Shown piece by piece: positions 11,091 to 21,899 of a stretch of 64,000 nucleotides of DNA. The position numbers and the translations under genes are program-made. The notes under the pieces are model-generated. The model was not told where the DNA came from. It ran no database searches and worked only from the letters and a program-made list of their open reading frames with translations. Position 1 is the first letter of the stretch, and the number at the start of each line of letters is the position of its first letter. Source of the DNA: Mytilus californianus (taxonomy: Eukaryota; Mollusca; Bivalvia; Mytilida; Mytilidae); the NCBI RefSeq assembly GCF_021869535.1, contig NW_026262581.1, positions 115,782,771 to 115,846,770 on the forward strand. The letters run 5' to 3'.

Positions 11091-11339
11091 AAATGCATTC
11101 AAATCTAAATATATCAGGGCTTGCGTTGCCCATCAAAGTTCTGTGATAGCTGGTAGCTGCCAACAAGGAAGCTATTGATCTAAGGGTTGTTTATGGTATA
11201 ATTGAAGTAATCTCTTTGAAAGTTCATGATTTGGTTGGTCTTTATTGAATATCTGTTAAACATGACCACGGATATAATCTACCTGTAGCATTACTCCAGT
11301 CATCCTTTTAGACAGCACCGAATGCGAGTTAACACCAAT

Positions 11340-11560
11340 TTTTACTTCTCATGAGCAACACGACCGGTTCCACTAGTTGAGCAGTAACTGTTTGACTTTC
11401 TGGGGAACGAGATTTGTTGGGTTTTTTTTTTGTAACTTTTGCTATCTAAATTTCAAATTTTCGATGACTTGGTTTTATCATTTTTTTCTGCTGCGGATAG
11501 TCTCGTCTGTCCTTTTCAAATGTTATCATAATTTATTTCTATGTTTGGTCCTGGTTTAAA
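11340..11560 (+). repeat. Interspersed repeat copy (CGAGCAACAC family), diverged
   Basis: Begins ATGAGCAACACGACCGGTTCC and continues with a T-rich tail similar to the 10055 and 10430 copies. All three are in the same orientation within 1.5 kb. Confidence 0.5.
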
Positions 11561-11734
11561 AAAAAACCAAATTTGATATCCATGAGCACTACACGTGTTT
11601 CTGTAAGGTTAGAGAATTAAAAATAGCCGACGATTTCTGCTACACAATCTGCATACATTTGTTCTTACGTATTCGTCCACAATTCAAAAGCCACCAGAAA
11701 CATAACTACACATAAATGTGTTTGCATCAAAAAC

Positions 11735-12022
11735 AAATGAACATACACAGTATAGCCAAAACCAAATGAACATACACAGTATAGCCAAAACCAAATGAAC
11801 ATACACAGTATAGCCAAAACCAAATGAACATACACAGTATAGCCAAAACCAAATGAACATACACAGTATAGCCAAAACCAAATGAACATACACAGTATAG
11901 CCAAAACCAAATGAACATACACAGTATAGCTAAAACCAAATAAACATACAAGGTATAGCCAAAACCAAATGAACATACACAGTATAGCCAAAACCAAATG
12001 AACATACACGGTATGGCCAAAA
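11735..12022. repeat. 29-bp minisatellite, about 10 copies
   Basis: The unit contains ACATACACAGTATAGCC and AAAACCAAATGA, with starts at 11741, 11770, 11799, 11828 and so on. One unit near 11944 carries variants. Because 29 is not a multiple of 3, all three - strand frames stay open (114, 97 and 69 codons) and encode the same hydrophobic 29-residue period. This is a consequence of the repeat and not good evidence of a gene. Confidence 0.97.
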
Positions 12023-12274
12023 CCTTCTAAGCTTAACTTACCCTTACGAAAAACTTTTCAATAAGGGCTAGATTATTTTCTTTAAACAGTAATGCTTACC
12101 GTCGATATTTAAGACGGTCAATATTCCGGGTTCCCTTTTTTATTACCTTTGGTAAATACTTTGAAATCTTTTATAAAGATTATCATTTATTTATCTTAGG
12201 ATGATGTAAATGACACCCCTGAAGTGTTTCAAGAAAATGCATAAGTGCAATATACAATCATAAATCAACGGTGA

Positions 12275-12500
12275 AGCAATGATTAACATCGTGGTGAACT
12301 CCGATAGACGAGCAATAATTAACACAATAGTTTACTCAAAAAGACGAGCAATGATTAACACCGTGGTGAACTCAGGTAGACGAGCAATGATTAACACCGT
12401 GGTGAACTCAGATAGACGAGCAATGATTAACACCGTGGTGAGATCAGATAGACGAGCAATGATTAACACCTTGGTGAACTCAGATAGACGCACAAAACTA
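12275..12500. repeat. 36-bp minisatellite, about 6 copies
   Basis: The unit is GAGCAATGATTAACACC, then GTGGTGAACTCAGATAGAC. At 36 bp it preserves reading frame, so the + strand encodes a 12-residue period (INTVVNSDRRAM, with variants) in a 106-codon open frame at 12279-12599. Beyond the repeat there is no domain or homology that I recognise, so I call it a minisatellite. Confidence 0.95.
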
Positions 12501-14085
12501 ACGACTTCCCAAGGGAGCGTCTTGCAGGATACGCAGCAGTTTTCACGCTTGGCCACAGGCCCACCAACCCAGGCCTGTAAATTTCAACTGGACGTGTAAA
12601 AGGTTCCACGACAGGCCAATAGAATCTTTACAACATTTCTAAAGAATAAGCGTTGGGCCTGTGGTTGCAAGGGTTTATCGTGAATACTGAAGCAGTTTCA
12701 ATTTAACCAATAGTATCTTTGCTCATGCCTTTTCTACATTTATGATTTAGCTGGTAGGGAATATGATTCAATTTAACTGTCTAATCAATAATGGTTATTT
12801 GAATTAGTAACTTGATTATTGACATGACTAGCGAAGCATGATATAGCAACAGAGAAAGCAATCTATATTTTCAATTTATACAGTTCCCTTACTTCATGAA
12901 ATGAAAAAGCAAGTTTTTATTGTTTTTTTGTTTTTGTTTTTTGTTTAATGAAGTCACGTGAAATAAGCATTCAAGACATGACATATAGATATTCGGAGTT
13001 TTAAGAAATAATAAATTAATGCATAAGCATAAAAACTTGGTTATAATATCTTGCGGGAATATCTCTTGTGAGACTTTCCCTCGATTTGTTATTATGCATT
13101 GTACTAAATTGGAACATTGGCAAATCTGGTAAGCCAACACGCGGGACTCTTAATTTTTGCATTTACGATAGTTGCTAAAAATGTAACTAAAGGCGATCAT
13201 TAACTAAGTTTGAGGATAAGTCGTCTGTTATAAAAACTTTACTATCTAGCAAATAGTGTGATATATGTAGGGCATTCCATTTTCGAGATATCTTATAAAG
13301 TTAAAAAGATATATTTTAAACTAAACAAGTGTGGACACAGATCAGTGTGGACAGTATGATTGGATGTTTGACAGTGTTTTATATGACAAAAGGAGTTCTA
13401 TGTTTTATGTTTTCTATGTATTAACTGTGTTGCACAATGACAGCCAACATGAGCATTAGGGGTGTTGTTTATGTAATATTTAGTTTTTTATGTTCAACAG
13501 ATACTAATTGCATTAATTACCAAATGATTATGATAGAATATATATGTTCCACATCTTTGATTTTGGATACATTTTGTAGCTAGGAGAGGAACACATAATA
13601 GGTTCATTTTTTTCTTAATGTGATTTTTTTTTATATGGGAGATGGTATCTGAGAACATGTATTTGCTTACTATTTGTATGGTTCTATTTATATTACTTTG
13701 TGGGGGATTGTCAGTATCATAAGTAAAAGATTTCGGTTAAATGTGGAAATTGTTTCTCAGTTTAGAAGACATTTAATGTTTTTTAGTAATGACAATGCCT
13801 GACATGATGATTGGGGCTAGATGAGCTAGAAAGTGAATTTCTGTGTTATTTTTTATTAATTCTTTGAAAATATCTCCTCCAAAGCTGGTCAAAGCAGAAA
13901 AAAGTTTTGACCAGTATGAAAATGATATCAACAAAAGAACCTTTGTGAGCATGCTTCAAAGACTCATAACTAACTACAGAAATCATATGATAAAATGTCA
14001 AGTGGATATTATGAACATCTACTTAATATGTCTAAATATCTAAAAAGTTTTAGTATTCAATATGAAAAGTCTATTGCAAAAGTGT
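12501..14085. other. No certain gene
   Basis: Mostly AT-rich. An open stretch at about 13843-14040 (SLKISPPKLVKAEKS..) looks mildly protein-like but has no clear splice sites or recognised domain. Confidence 0.35.
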
Positions 14086-14089
14086 GTGT

Positions 14090-14690
14090 AAGTTTTATAA
14101 CATTTGGAAGTCAGAGAACGGAAACGAAAAATTCAGCAATTTTTATGTTTATAAAGGGACATAACTCAAGAATGGTAAAAGTGTTGCCACCAAATTTCGT
14201 ACTTAATCTGTATTATGTAGTAATAAGCATTGTGTATAAGTTTCATAACATTTGGTTGAGGCAAACTAAAATAAGAGAACGGAAATGAAAAATTAAGCAA
14301 TTTTTCCATTTGTAAAGGGGCATAACTCTAGACCGGTAAAAGTGACGCCACCAAAATTCAAACTGGATCTGTGTTTTGTGGTAATAAGCATTGTGTATAA
14401 GTTTCATAACATTTGGTTGAGGCAAACTAAAGTTAGAGAACGGAAATGATAAATTCAGCAATTTTCCATTTGTAAAGGGGCATAACTCTAGAACGATAAA
14501 AGTGACGCCACCAAAATTCAAACTTGATCTGTGTTTTGTGGTAATAAGCATAATGTGTATAAGTTTCATAACATTTGGTTGAGGCAAACTAAAGTTAGAG
14601 AACGGAAACCAATTTTGGGACGTACGTACGTACAGACGGACAAGGGTAAAACTTAATGCCCCCTCTGATACGGCTGGGCATAATAAAGTG
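14090..14690 (+). repeat. About 161-bp tandem array (family C) with its right end
   Basis: Units are keyed by AGTTTCATAACATTTGGTTG at 14239, 14400 and 14562 (161 and 162 bp apart), with an earlier diverged unit at 14092. Each unit also has CATAACTCTAGAACGG and GTGACGCCACCAAA. The array ends with GGACGTACGTACGTAC and AATGCCCCCTCTG, a right terminus also found at 48470 and 58070. Open frames across it on both strands are by-products. Confidence 0.85.
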
Positions 14691-15957
14691 TAACAAAAGA
14701 ACCTAGCATCATATTGCTAGTAGCGCCAGTAGCATTGTTTGGTGAATTTGTGCTTCTTTATTTTAGTTTGGCTAATGGACAAAAAATGTTTGGTTCAAAT
14801 CTAAATAAAATGCTTTTATCTCCCTATTACTTACATTGTTCATAGAATGGATACCACTTTGACAATTCCTTGTACATGAGAGTTGTCTGTCAAATCTTTA
14901 TTTCACAAAGAATGAATTGCATAACAATGAACTGAGCTCAAAGCAAAGCACTTTAATAATACACTTAGACAATGAGCTCAATCCAGTGATATATTTTGTA
15001 CTACAGGTCCATCATGAACATCCTACTGGCCAAAACCATATCTCACAAACATGCCATACTATATGGTTGGATCAGAAGTCCTGAAAAAGACATGAACTTT
15101 ACTAACATATTTTAAGTATATACACCGGTTAAAACTTTCACAAATTTGTGGTAAAGTTATTCAGTATCTAGCAACTATCAATCGCTTCATGCACAAATTG
15201 ATATAGGTTGAGTACCCCTCTATCAGAAATAAGAACATACCTCCACCTAATTTTAGTTAACTGATGAAGAAACATTCAAAATTATAAAATGTTATCTAAT
15301 AGACTAGCTGCAATGAAATCCCAGTTTTCTTAAATGGTAGGTGGAACCTAAAACTCAAAAGATTTTAAACTATGCATTTTAAATATTGCAAATATACATG
15401 CAATAATAATTCTCAAAAATTCGCTATATTTTTCCTCATTTTGTCTTTTGTTCGAGACTGTATATTGACCTCTAGATGTCTTTCATCCAGTTTGGCGTGG
15501 GTTGATGTTTGATTGTTGTACATGTTATATATCGACGTGGGATTTGTTTATATAAATTAGGCTTGAAATAATTTTGGTTAACTGAAATCCTTTAACTTAC
15601 TTCTAAATTAATGTTAATACTGAGGGAAAAAATTACATTGCTAAATAACCACTTTAAAACACATGCAAACTTTTTGAGAGGAAGGCATAATGCATGTAAC
15701 ATCTATTAGATCTTTTTTAAACCATTCTAAACTACTGATAAGTGATAAAGTTTGTTAACTGTTAGTTACTTACCTTCAAAAAGGGGGTTGCATTCACTTT
15801 ACTACATATACATATAAATATAATCAACAATACTGAGTGCAACACCTAGGATAAATAGAGGATTTTTTTGTAAGAATAGTTGCTGAAATAAGCAGGCAAT
15901 ATTCAAAGTAGAATAAAAAATATTACAGGACTATGTTTTAAAGTAATAAGCATTGTG
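14691..15957. other. No gene seen
   Basis: AT-rich non-coding sequence with no repeat family that I recognise and no open frame of note. Confidence 0.4.
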
Positions 15958-16195
15958 CAGGGCTCACGTTACCATGCTACTGGGGCGACAAAATCGCTTT
16001 CCCGGTCGCCACTTCGCTTTGACCGACCTTCAAAAGCGAAATCTAGTCGCCCTGTTGTTTACGATACTCGCTTTCAGTCGCTTTCGTCATCGGCAATATT
16101 CAACATTTACCAAGTCGATGAAACAGCAATTTTTCATTTGAAAGTAAAGAAATTCAAAGACGTAAACAATTTATTTTCTTTAGGAGGTTAAAGCA
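15958..16195. repeat. Imperfect inverted repeat with GC-richer core
   Basis: GGGCGACAAAATCGCTTT near 15982 is the imperfect reverse complement of AAAAGCGAAATC..GTCGCCC near 16030. The words TCGCTTT and GTCGCC recur several times. Two overlapping open frames (62 and 78 codons) share this block, neither with a recognised domain. Confidence 0.5.
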
Positions 16196-16469
16196 TTGAT
16201 TTTAAAGTTGGTTGCATGTTATTTTCATAAAGACAATTTTTTTATCACTTCTGGTACTTGTTACTCAATTGTAGATCAAATCATTCTAACTTTCAGCGAA
16301 ATAAGCTTGTTACTTCATTAGAACGTGATGAAATTAAAGATTTCTTGCTGTTGTGCAATACACTGTGCTGTTGCGCAATACTTAGTAAATCTGTCGTCAG
16401 ACTATAAACAAATAAAGTTCAATTAATTCCCAGTCATATTAGAAATTTATGAAACTGTAAAGGGAGCTT

Positions 16470-17600
16470 GCATCAATAGATATAAACAATTCACTTAAGT
16501 TTCATGAGAATTGCTGACAGCATTTTTGAGCTATTGTCCGAAAACTGGAAAATCACCCCTTTTTTAATGAATAAAACCCCATAACTCAGAAATGTAAAAT
16601 GTAAAATTTATAAAATTTTAATCGGAGCTTACATCAATATAGATATAAACAATTCACCAAAGTTTCATACGAACTGCTGAAAGCATTTTTGATTTTTGTC
16701 CGAAACTGGAAAATCCCCCCTTTTTTCATGAATAAAACCCTGCAACTCAGAAATGTAAAATCTAAAATATATAAAAATCGAAAGGGAACTCATGTCAATA
16801 GATATAAACAATTCACCACAATTTCTTGCAAGTTGGTGAAAGCTTTTATTGTCTGAAAACTGGAAAATCCCCCTTTTTTTAATGAATAAAACCCCATAGC
16901 TCAGAAATGTAAAATCTAAAATTTATAAAAAACGAAAGGGAGCTCATGTCAATAGATATAAACAATTCACCAAAGTTTTCTGCAAATTGGTTAAAGCTGT
17001 TTTGAGTTAATGTCCGACATGTTGACGACGGACAACGGTATACCATAGTACGTCCCGTAAACGGGCGTATAAAAATGACAGGGTGTCATACCACACCAAA
17101 ACCTTCTGAAAGAAACACTAAAGTTGGCAAACAATTTTTTTTTTTTCATTGACAACCCTGTATAACCTTGCAGCAGTATCGAGTCTACATGCATTACCTT
17201 GTATATTTCATGTACATTGAACTTAAAAATATGTGGTCATTGTCAAAGTTAGTTATGTCAGTTATAATTTACACATTTATTGAAACATGCCAGAGAAGTG
17301 CATGTACAAACTTTTGAATTTAATCTGCAAACTGGGAAAGCCATCCTTTTTAACGAATAAAATCCCACAATTTATTAAATTGAAAGGGAGCTTGCATCAA
17401 TAGATATATATAAACAATTAACCAAAGTTTCATGACAAATAACAACTGCTTAAAGCATTTTCGAGTTAATGTCCGAAAACATGGAAATCCCCCTTTTTGA
17501 ATGAATAAAACCCTTTACATTGTAACTGGATAATGTAAATTCTAAAATCCCAAAACAATCTAAAGGGAGCTCACATCAATACATAAATACAATCCCATAT
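16470..17600 (+). repeat. About 160-bp tandem array (family D), interrupted
   Basis: Units are keyed by AGATATAAACAATTCAC at 16478, 16641, 16800 and 16954 (163, 159 and 154 bp apart). Each has a CCCCATAACTCAGAAATG block and GTCCGAAAACTGGAAA. The array is interrupted at about 17020-17340 and resumes with units near 17402 and 17578. Confidence 0.85.
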
Positions 17601-17609
17601 AACTTCATC

Positions 17610-17655
17610 CTAGCCCCCCCCCCCCTAAAAATCAAATGGTAGCTCCCTAAGTTAG
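17610..17655 (-). mobile_element. Solo terminus of the 24538-24782 MITE family
   Basis: CATCCTAGCCCCCC, AAAAATCAAATGG and TAGCTCCCTAA match the right end of the element at 24538-24782. No partner end is seen nearby. Confidence 0.6.
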
Positions 17656-17984
17656 CAAACAAATTATTTTATTTTTACATTGACAAACCTGTATAACCTT
17701 GAAGCAGTATTAAGTTCATGTATTATCCCGCATATTATTACATGTACATTGAACTAAAACAAATAGTGGTCATTGTCAAAATTATAGTTTACAGTTTACT
17801 TTTCCAATGCTTTCAATTTAAGATTAGGGCATTTTTGTCATTGGAATTGAGTTTTGTAGTCAGAGATTACTCTAACCTCCAACGAATGTTTTGCGACACC
17901 AGCTAGGGCAGTGGGACTTCAGCTGGTCCCATATCAGATAGATGATATTTGCCTGTCCGAAGTGGAGGCGACTGGATTCATATT

Positions 17985-18715
17985 AATCAAGCCTCAATTT
18001 ATTTATTTTTCTCTTCATTTAAGTAAGTTTGATCAACCTGCCATCCGTTATCTTCTCATATTTGGACAGTTTTCACATTGACCCATCAATACTGGCATTT
18101 TAGAGGGTATCATATGAATGCCCTTTTCCGTCAGGCGTCAAACATGGTTAACATTTTACCGTGATTCGTCAACATATCCTTATCGTAATTCGTCAGAGGT
18201 TTCAAATAATTATCGTTACCGTTATTTTTGGGGAAAAATTAATGTGATTCGTCAAAATCTGTCTATTTTTTTATCGTCTTGAAGAAAGTATTTTATCGTC
18301 ATGCACCAAAAATTATCGTTAACGTCATTTGGCAGGATTTTTTACCGTTATTCGTCATGAAGGTACCCCCATTACCACCCTCATTTTAACTTTCACTTTA
18401 TAATGTCACATGACCAACATTATGGGAACTGATTTATGCAAATGACCCATATTCCATAGGAAAACATAATCTATATAAAACGAGCCTCAATTAGTTGATT
18501 TTTCTCTTCATTAAAGTAAGTTTAATCGACCTGCCACCCGCTATTTTCTCATATTTGGACAGTTTTCACATCGACACATCAACACTGGCATTTTTTTTTA
18601 ACTTTAAGAGATTGTGACATGACCAACAGAAAAAGTAATTTACAATGCATTACATGTATGAGAGCTGATTTATGAAAATGACCCTTATTCAATAGGAAAA
18701 CATAATCTAACACCT
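17985..18715 (+). repeat. Tandem segmental duplication, first copy carrying an insertion
   Basis: A block with GAGCCTCAATT, TTTTTCTCTTCATT, CTCATATTTGGACAG and TGACATGACCAAC, ending ATAGGAAAACATAATCTA, occurs at 17985-18475 and again at 18480-18715. The first copy is longer only because it holds the 280-bp element at 18103-18382. Confidence 0.8.
18103..18382. mobile_element. MITE-like insertion with 6-bp target duplication
   Basis: The insertion starts GAGGGT and ends ACCCTC, and ATTTTA flanks it on both sides (18097-18102 and 18383-18388). The duplicated neighbour copy lacks it at the matching place near 18585-18600, so that copy acts as an approximate empty site. The interior is rich in ATTCGTCA and TTACCGT words and encodes nothing. 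Confidence 0.75.
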
Positions 18716-19560
18716 TGTTCATTTATGATGCAAATAAGCTGAATGACCGAGTGTGTTCAATTTGAAAATAAAGAGTTAAAATGCCGGAATCGCGAAAACA
18801 GATGTTGGACACCAGAGTTATCTCGGACTATGAGTATGAGTTTTGGGCAATTTGTAAGGAGGGGGGAGGGTTCAAGGGAAGCAAATGCTCTTTAAATTAT
18901 GCATGTTTCAAAAATTGGGGAAAAATTACACAGAGAGTTGAGTCATTTTTTTTCAGACTAAATTCAAATAATGACTAATGTAGAATTACCTTCTAATTCT
19001 ATAAAAAAAATTCACAACTACTGAACAGGAACAATCATGGTACTTTTTTACCTATGAAACTACACTATGACATCTGTCGATGATCTGATCTGCAAAACCT
19101 ACAAACAGACACAGAAATATCATCAAATAGTGAAATAAAAGATTGATTGCACCTTGTATGGATAGTTCCGACACGTGTTACATGGGGAGCCCGTTTGTTT
19201 ACAAATAATAATGTCACGTGATCACGCACTGACCGTCACAAATTTTTATCACACAATATTACTGTACTTACACAATTCACAAATGCATAAGCATAACCCA
19301 TTTATCTTGCGGACATGCAATGGGAATGTGCACGGTTATCAAAAACTACAAAAATATTGCATGTACAGTTAATGAAGAAGTTATTTCATCAAATAGATAA
19401 GATTTTCACTCATGACACAAATCGACTGGGTGTCGTCGCCATCGGGGATAATTGATAAATGGGATTAAATTGACCGCCAAGATGGTGTAGAGAACCACCT
19501 CTGGAGAACCTTAACATTAATAAGTAATACTCACCAAAATTTCTCTATAATTAACGCTAT
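18716..19560. other. No gene seen
   Basis: AT-rich DNA with short open frames at 18781-18978 and 19175-19372 that lack domain signatures or splice context. Confidence 0.4.
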
Positions 19561-19566
19561 TTTCTT

Positions 19567-20475
19567 TTGGAAAATTTCAGAACGATGCTGCCAATCTTAT
19601 TCCTCATTTACATAAATGATTTCCCAGAATATTTACAACACAGCACCTTAAGGTTATTTGCCGATGACAGCATCATCTATAGAAACATCAAAAACATAGA
19701 TGATGCATCCAAACTACAACAGGATTTAAATTCAGCGGCACAATGGGAAAAAGACTGGTTAATGTCATTTCACCCAGACAAATGCTCCATACTTAGAATT
19801 ACACAAAAAAAGAAACCAGTCAACCATGACTACATCCTTCATGGTCACATTCTCCAAACTGAAACAGCTACAAAATATTTAGGCATAACCATCCAATCTG
19901 ATCTCAAATGGAATAAACACATAAATAATATAACAGCTAATGCAAATCGACAACTTAATTTCCTAAAACGTAACCTTAAAGTTTCATCCAAACAAATTAA
20001 AGAAAGGGCATACATGTCATTAGTTAGACCTAAGCTTGAGTACAGCTCTTGCGTCTGGGACCCTCACAATAAAAACCAAATCAATCAAATTGAGATGGTC
20101 CAACGAAGAGCTGCTCGCTATACATGTAATAGATATCACAATACCAGCTCAGTCTCAAATATGCTTGATCACTTACAGTGGCCTACATTAGAATTGAGAC
20201 GTATACAAACAAGACTAGTGGTATTCTATAAGATCATACATCAACACATAGCAATCTACCCTAAAGATCTTCTCGTTAAATCAGACAGTAGAACAAGATA
20301 TAAACATACCAACCACTTTAAACAAATTCAAACAAATAAAGATTCTTACAAGTTCTCATTTTATCCACATACAATAGTACAATGGAACCTACTTCCTACA
20401 CCAGCAATCCTTTGTACAACAGTCGAAGGCTTCAAAGAGCAGATTTCTATATCTGCTCTTTCACAAATATTCTAA
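19567..20475 (+). pseudogene. LINE reverse transcriptase, C-terminal half (5'-truncated retrotransposon)
   Basis: The frame begins within the palm domain: PILFLIYINDF, then LRLFADDSIIY, which is the FADD form of the catalytic YxDD box. After it come YLGITIQSDLKWN (thumb) and the C-terminal block EMVQRRAARYTCNRYHNTSS..MLDHLQWPTLELRR. This layout is typical of jockey/CR1-group non-LTR retrotransposons. The 302-codon frame has no internal stop, but the endonuclease and the front half of the reverse transcriptase are absent, so this is a dead 5'-truncated copy. The 3' untranslated part runs to a GATA-type microsatellite at about 20695-20712. A fragment of the same family lies in reverse at 52145-52435. 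Confidence 0.9.
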
Positions 20476-20712
20476 AAACTGCATAACATGTACATAGTTT
20501 TACCATGAAATATACATAGGATAACAATCCACAAAAAAATTTATTAAATCACTGTTATATTTTTACTTCATTTTCTATGCACCAATGCAATGTAACGTAA
20601 AATTACTGAAAATTTATTTCTTTTAAATTGTAAATAAGCCACGCATGCAACGGCACGTAATAGTCAAAGTTGTGACTGAGTGCGGAAATATGAAGATAGA
20701 TAGATAGATGAT
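20476..20712 (+). mobile_element. LINE 3' tail with (GATA)n end
   Basis: The block GCATAACATG..AAATATACATAGGATAA after the stop also occurs, reversed, beside the LINE fragment at 52145-52250, confirming it as the family's 3' untranslated region. The element ends in GATAGATAGATAGATGATAA. Confidence 0.75.
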
Positions 20713-20965
20713 AAACTTATTTGGTGACACAGATTATTTTCTTGTAATGAAACAAAATTTGTATATAATTATATTTAACTAAAGCTCAGCGTAAATTTGC
20801 AGAAGCATGACAAAACATTAATAATAAAATGTGTAAATATTTCTGTAAAAGAACATAATTTTACTTTACCAGTATACTTCACTTAGAATTACATTTGAGC
20901 GCAAGAAAATCTCTATGTGAATCGGCTCGGGGTCGAAGTTCAACATTTCAACGGAAATTTTTGCG

Positions 20966-21475
20966 TGTGCTTGCGTTGCTTTAGATCGAGGCCACAGCTT
21001 TTCAACCAATCGGGGAATGTTTACTTGGGGCATACATCTATTTTTACTGCAGGTTTCGACATGTTTAAATCGGGATTATAGAAAAATGAAATGTTGTTGG
21101 TAGATACAGAACAGAAAATGATGAACACTTTTAGCAAAAGATCAATTGGATCGGGGGTCTGTGAATTCACATTATTTGTACAACTCTCCTTACTCTTGGG
21201 AAGCGTGTGCTTTACATCGAGGCTTGCGTTGCTTTACATCGAGGCTTTCGTTGCTTTACATCGACGCCATAGTAGTTCAACCAATCGGGGAATGTTTATT
21301 TGGGGCATACATCTATTTTTACTGCAGGTTTTGGCATATTTTAATCGAAATTAGAGAAAAATGGAATGATGTTAGGAGATATAAAACAGAAAATGATAAA
21401 TATTTTTAGCAAAAGATGAATTGGATCGGGGTTCTGTGTATTCACATTATTTGTACAACTCTCCTTACTGATGGC
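20966..21475 (+). repeat. Direct duplication of about 280 bp with a triplicated 22-mer
   Basis: CCAATCGGGGAATGTTTA, CATACATCTATTTTTACTGC and TTGTACAACTCTCCTTACT occur in both halves. Between them a 22-bp unit (TTGCGTTGCTTTACATCGAGGC) is repeated three times at about 21205-21275. Overlapping 87-codon frames are not supported as genes. Confidence 0.8.
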
Positions 21476-21536
21476 AAAAAATGGAATTTCCGTGACCTAA
21501 ATGGTTCGCGAAAATTAATATTTTTATATATATATA

Positions 21537-21690
21537 TAGTAATAAGATATCTTATAAACTAAATACGAGATCTTATAAACTAAATAAGATATGTTATAAA
21601 CTAAATAAGATATATTATTAAGCAGTATATAAAGGATATCTTATATACTTTATAAGATATCTTATTTACTTGATATGATCTCTTGAAATT
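21537..21690. repeat. AT-rich palindromic cluster
   Basis: Three 25-bp units (TTATAAACTAAATAAGATAT) are followed by inverted forms. The self-complementary word AAGATATCTT or a close variant occurs repeatedly. It can form hairpins or cruciforms. Confidence 0.75.
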
Positions 21691-21809
21691 GAATAAATAT
21701 AAAAACGGTTTGCCATATATAAAGAATAGGGAATATTTTATTATTCCAATCAAGGGCCCCAGCATGACATGTATACGCACAAAACAATACATTGTGATTT
21801 GTAACAATT

Positions 21810-21831
21810 TTTTTTTTTTTTTTTTTTTTTA
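21810..21831. repeat. Homopolymer T run
   Basis: More than 20 T on the + strand. It lies about 70 bp beyond the 3' side of the - strand LINE at 21900-24243. Confidence 0.7.
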
Positions 21832-21899
21832 CATTGAAATGAAATATTAAAAGTTCATATAGATGTTATCATGATAGATCACATATATTTCTTCATTTT

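Noticed and set aside
11665..12020. Three overlapping - strand open frames of 69-114 codons
   Set aside because: They are the 29-bp minisatellite read in three phases; no domain, signal or splice context.
13843..14043. Protein-like stretch SLKISPPKLVKAEKS
   Set aside because: No convincing acceptor or donor and no family I recognise; left as unannotated.
15955..16191. Overlapping 62- and 78-codon frames in a GC-richer patch
   Set aside because: Explained by an imperfect inverted repeat with recurring TCGCTTT words; neither frame shows a domain.
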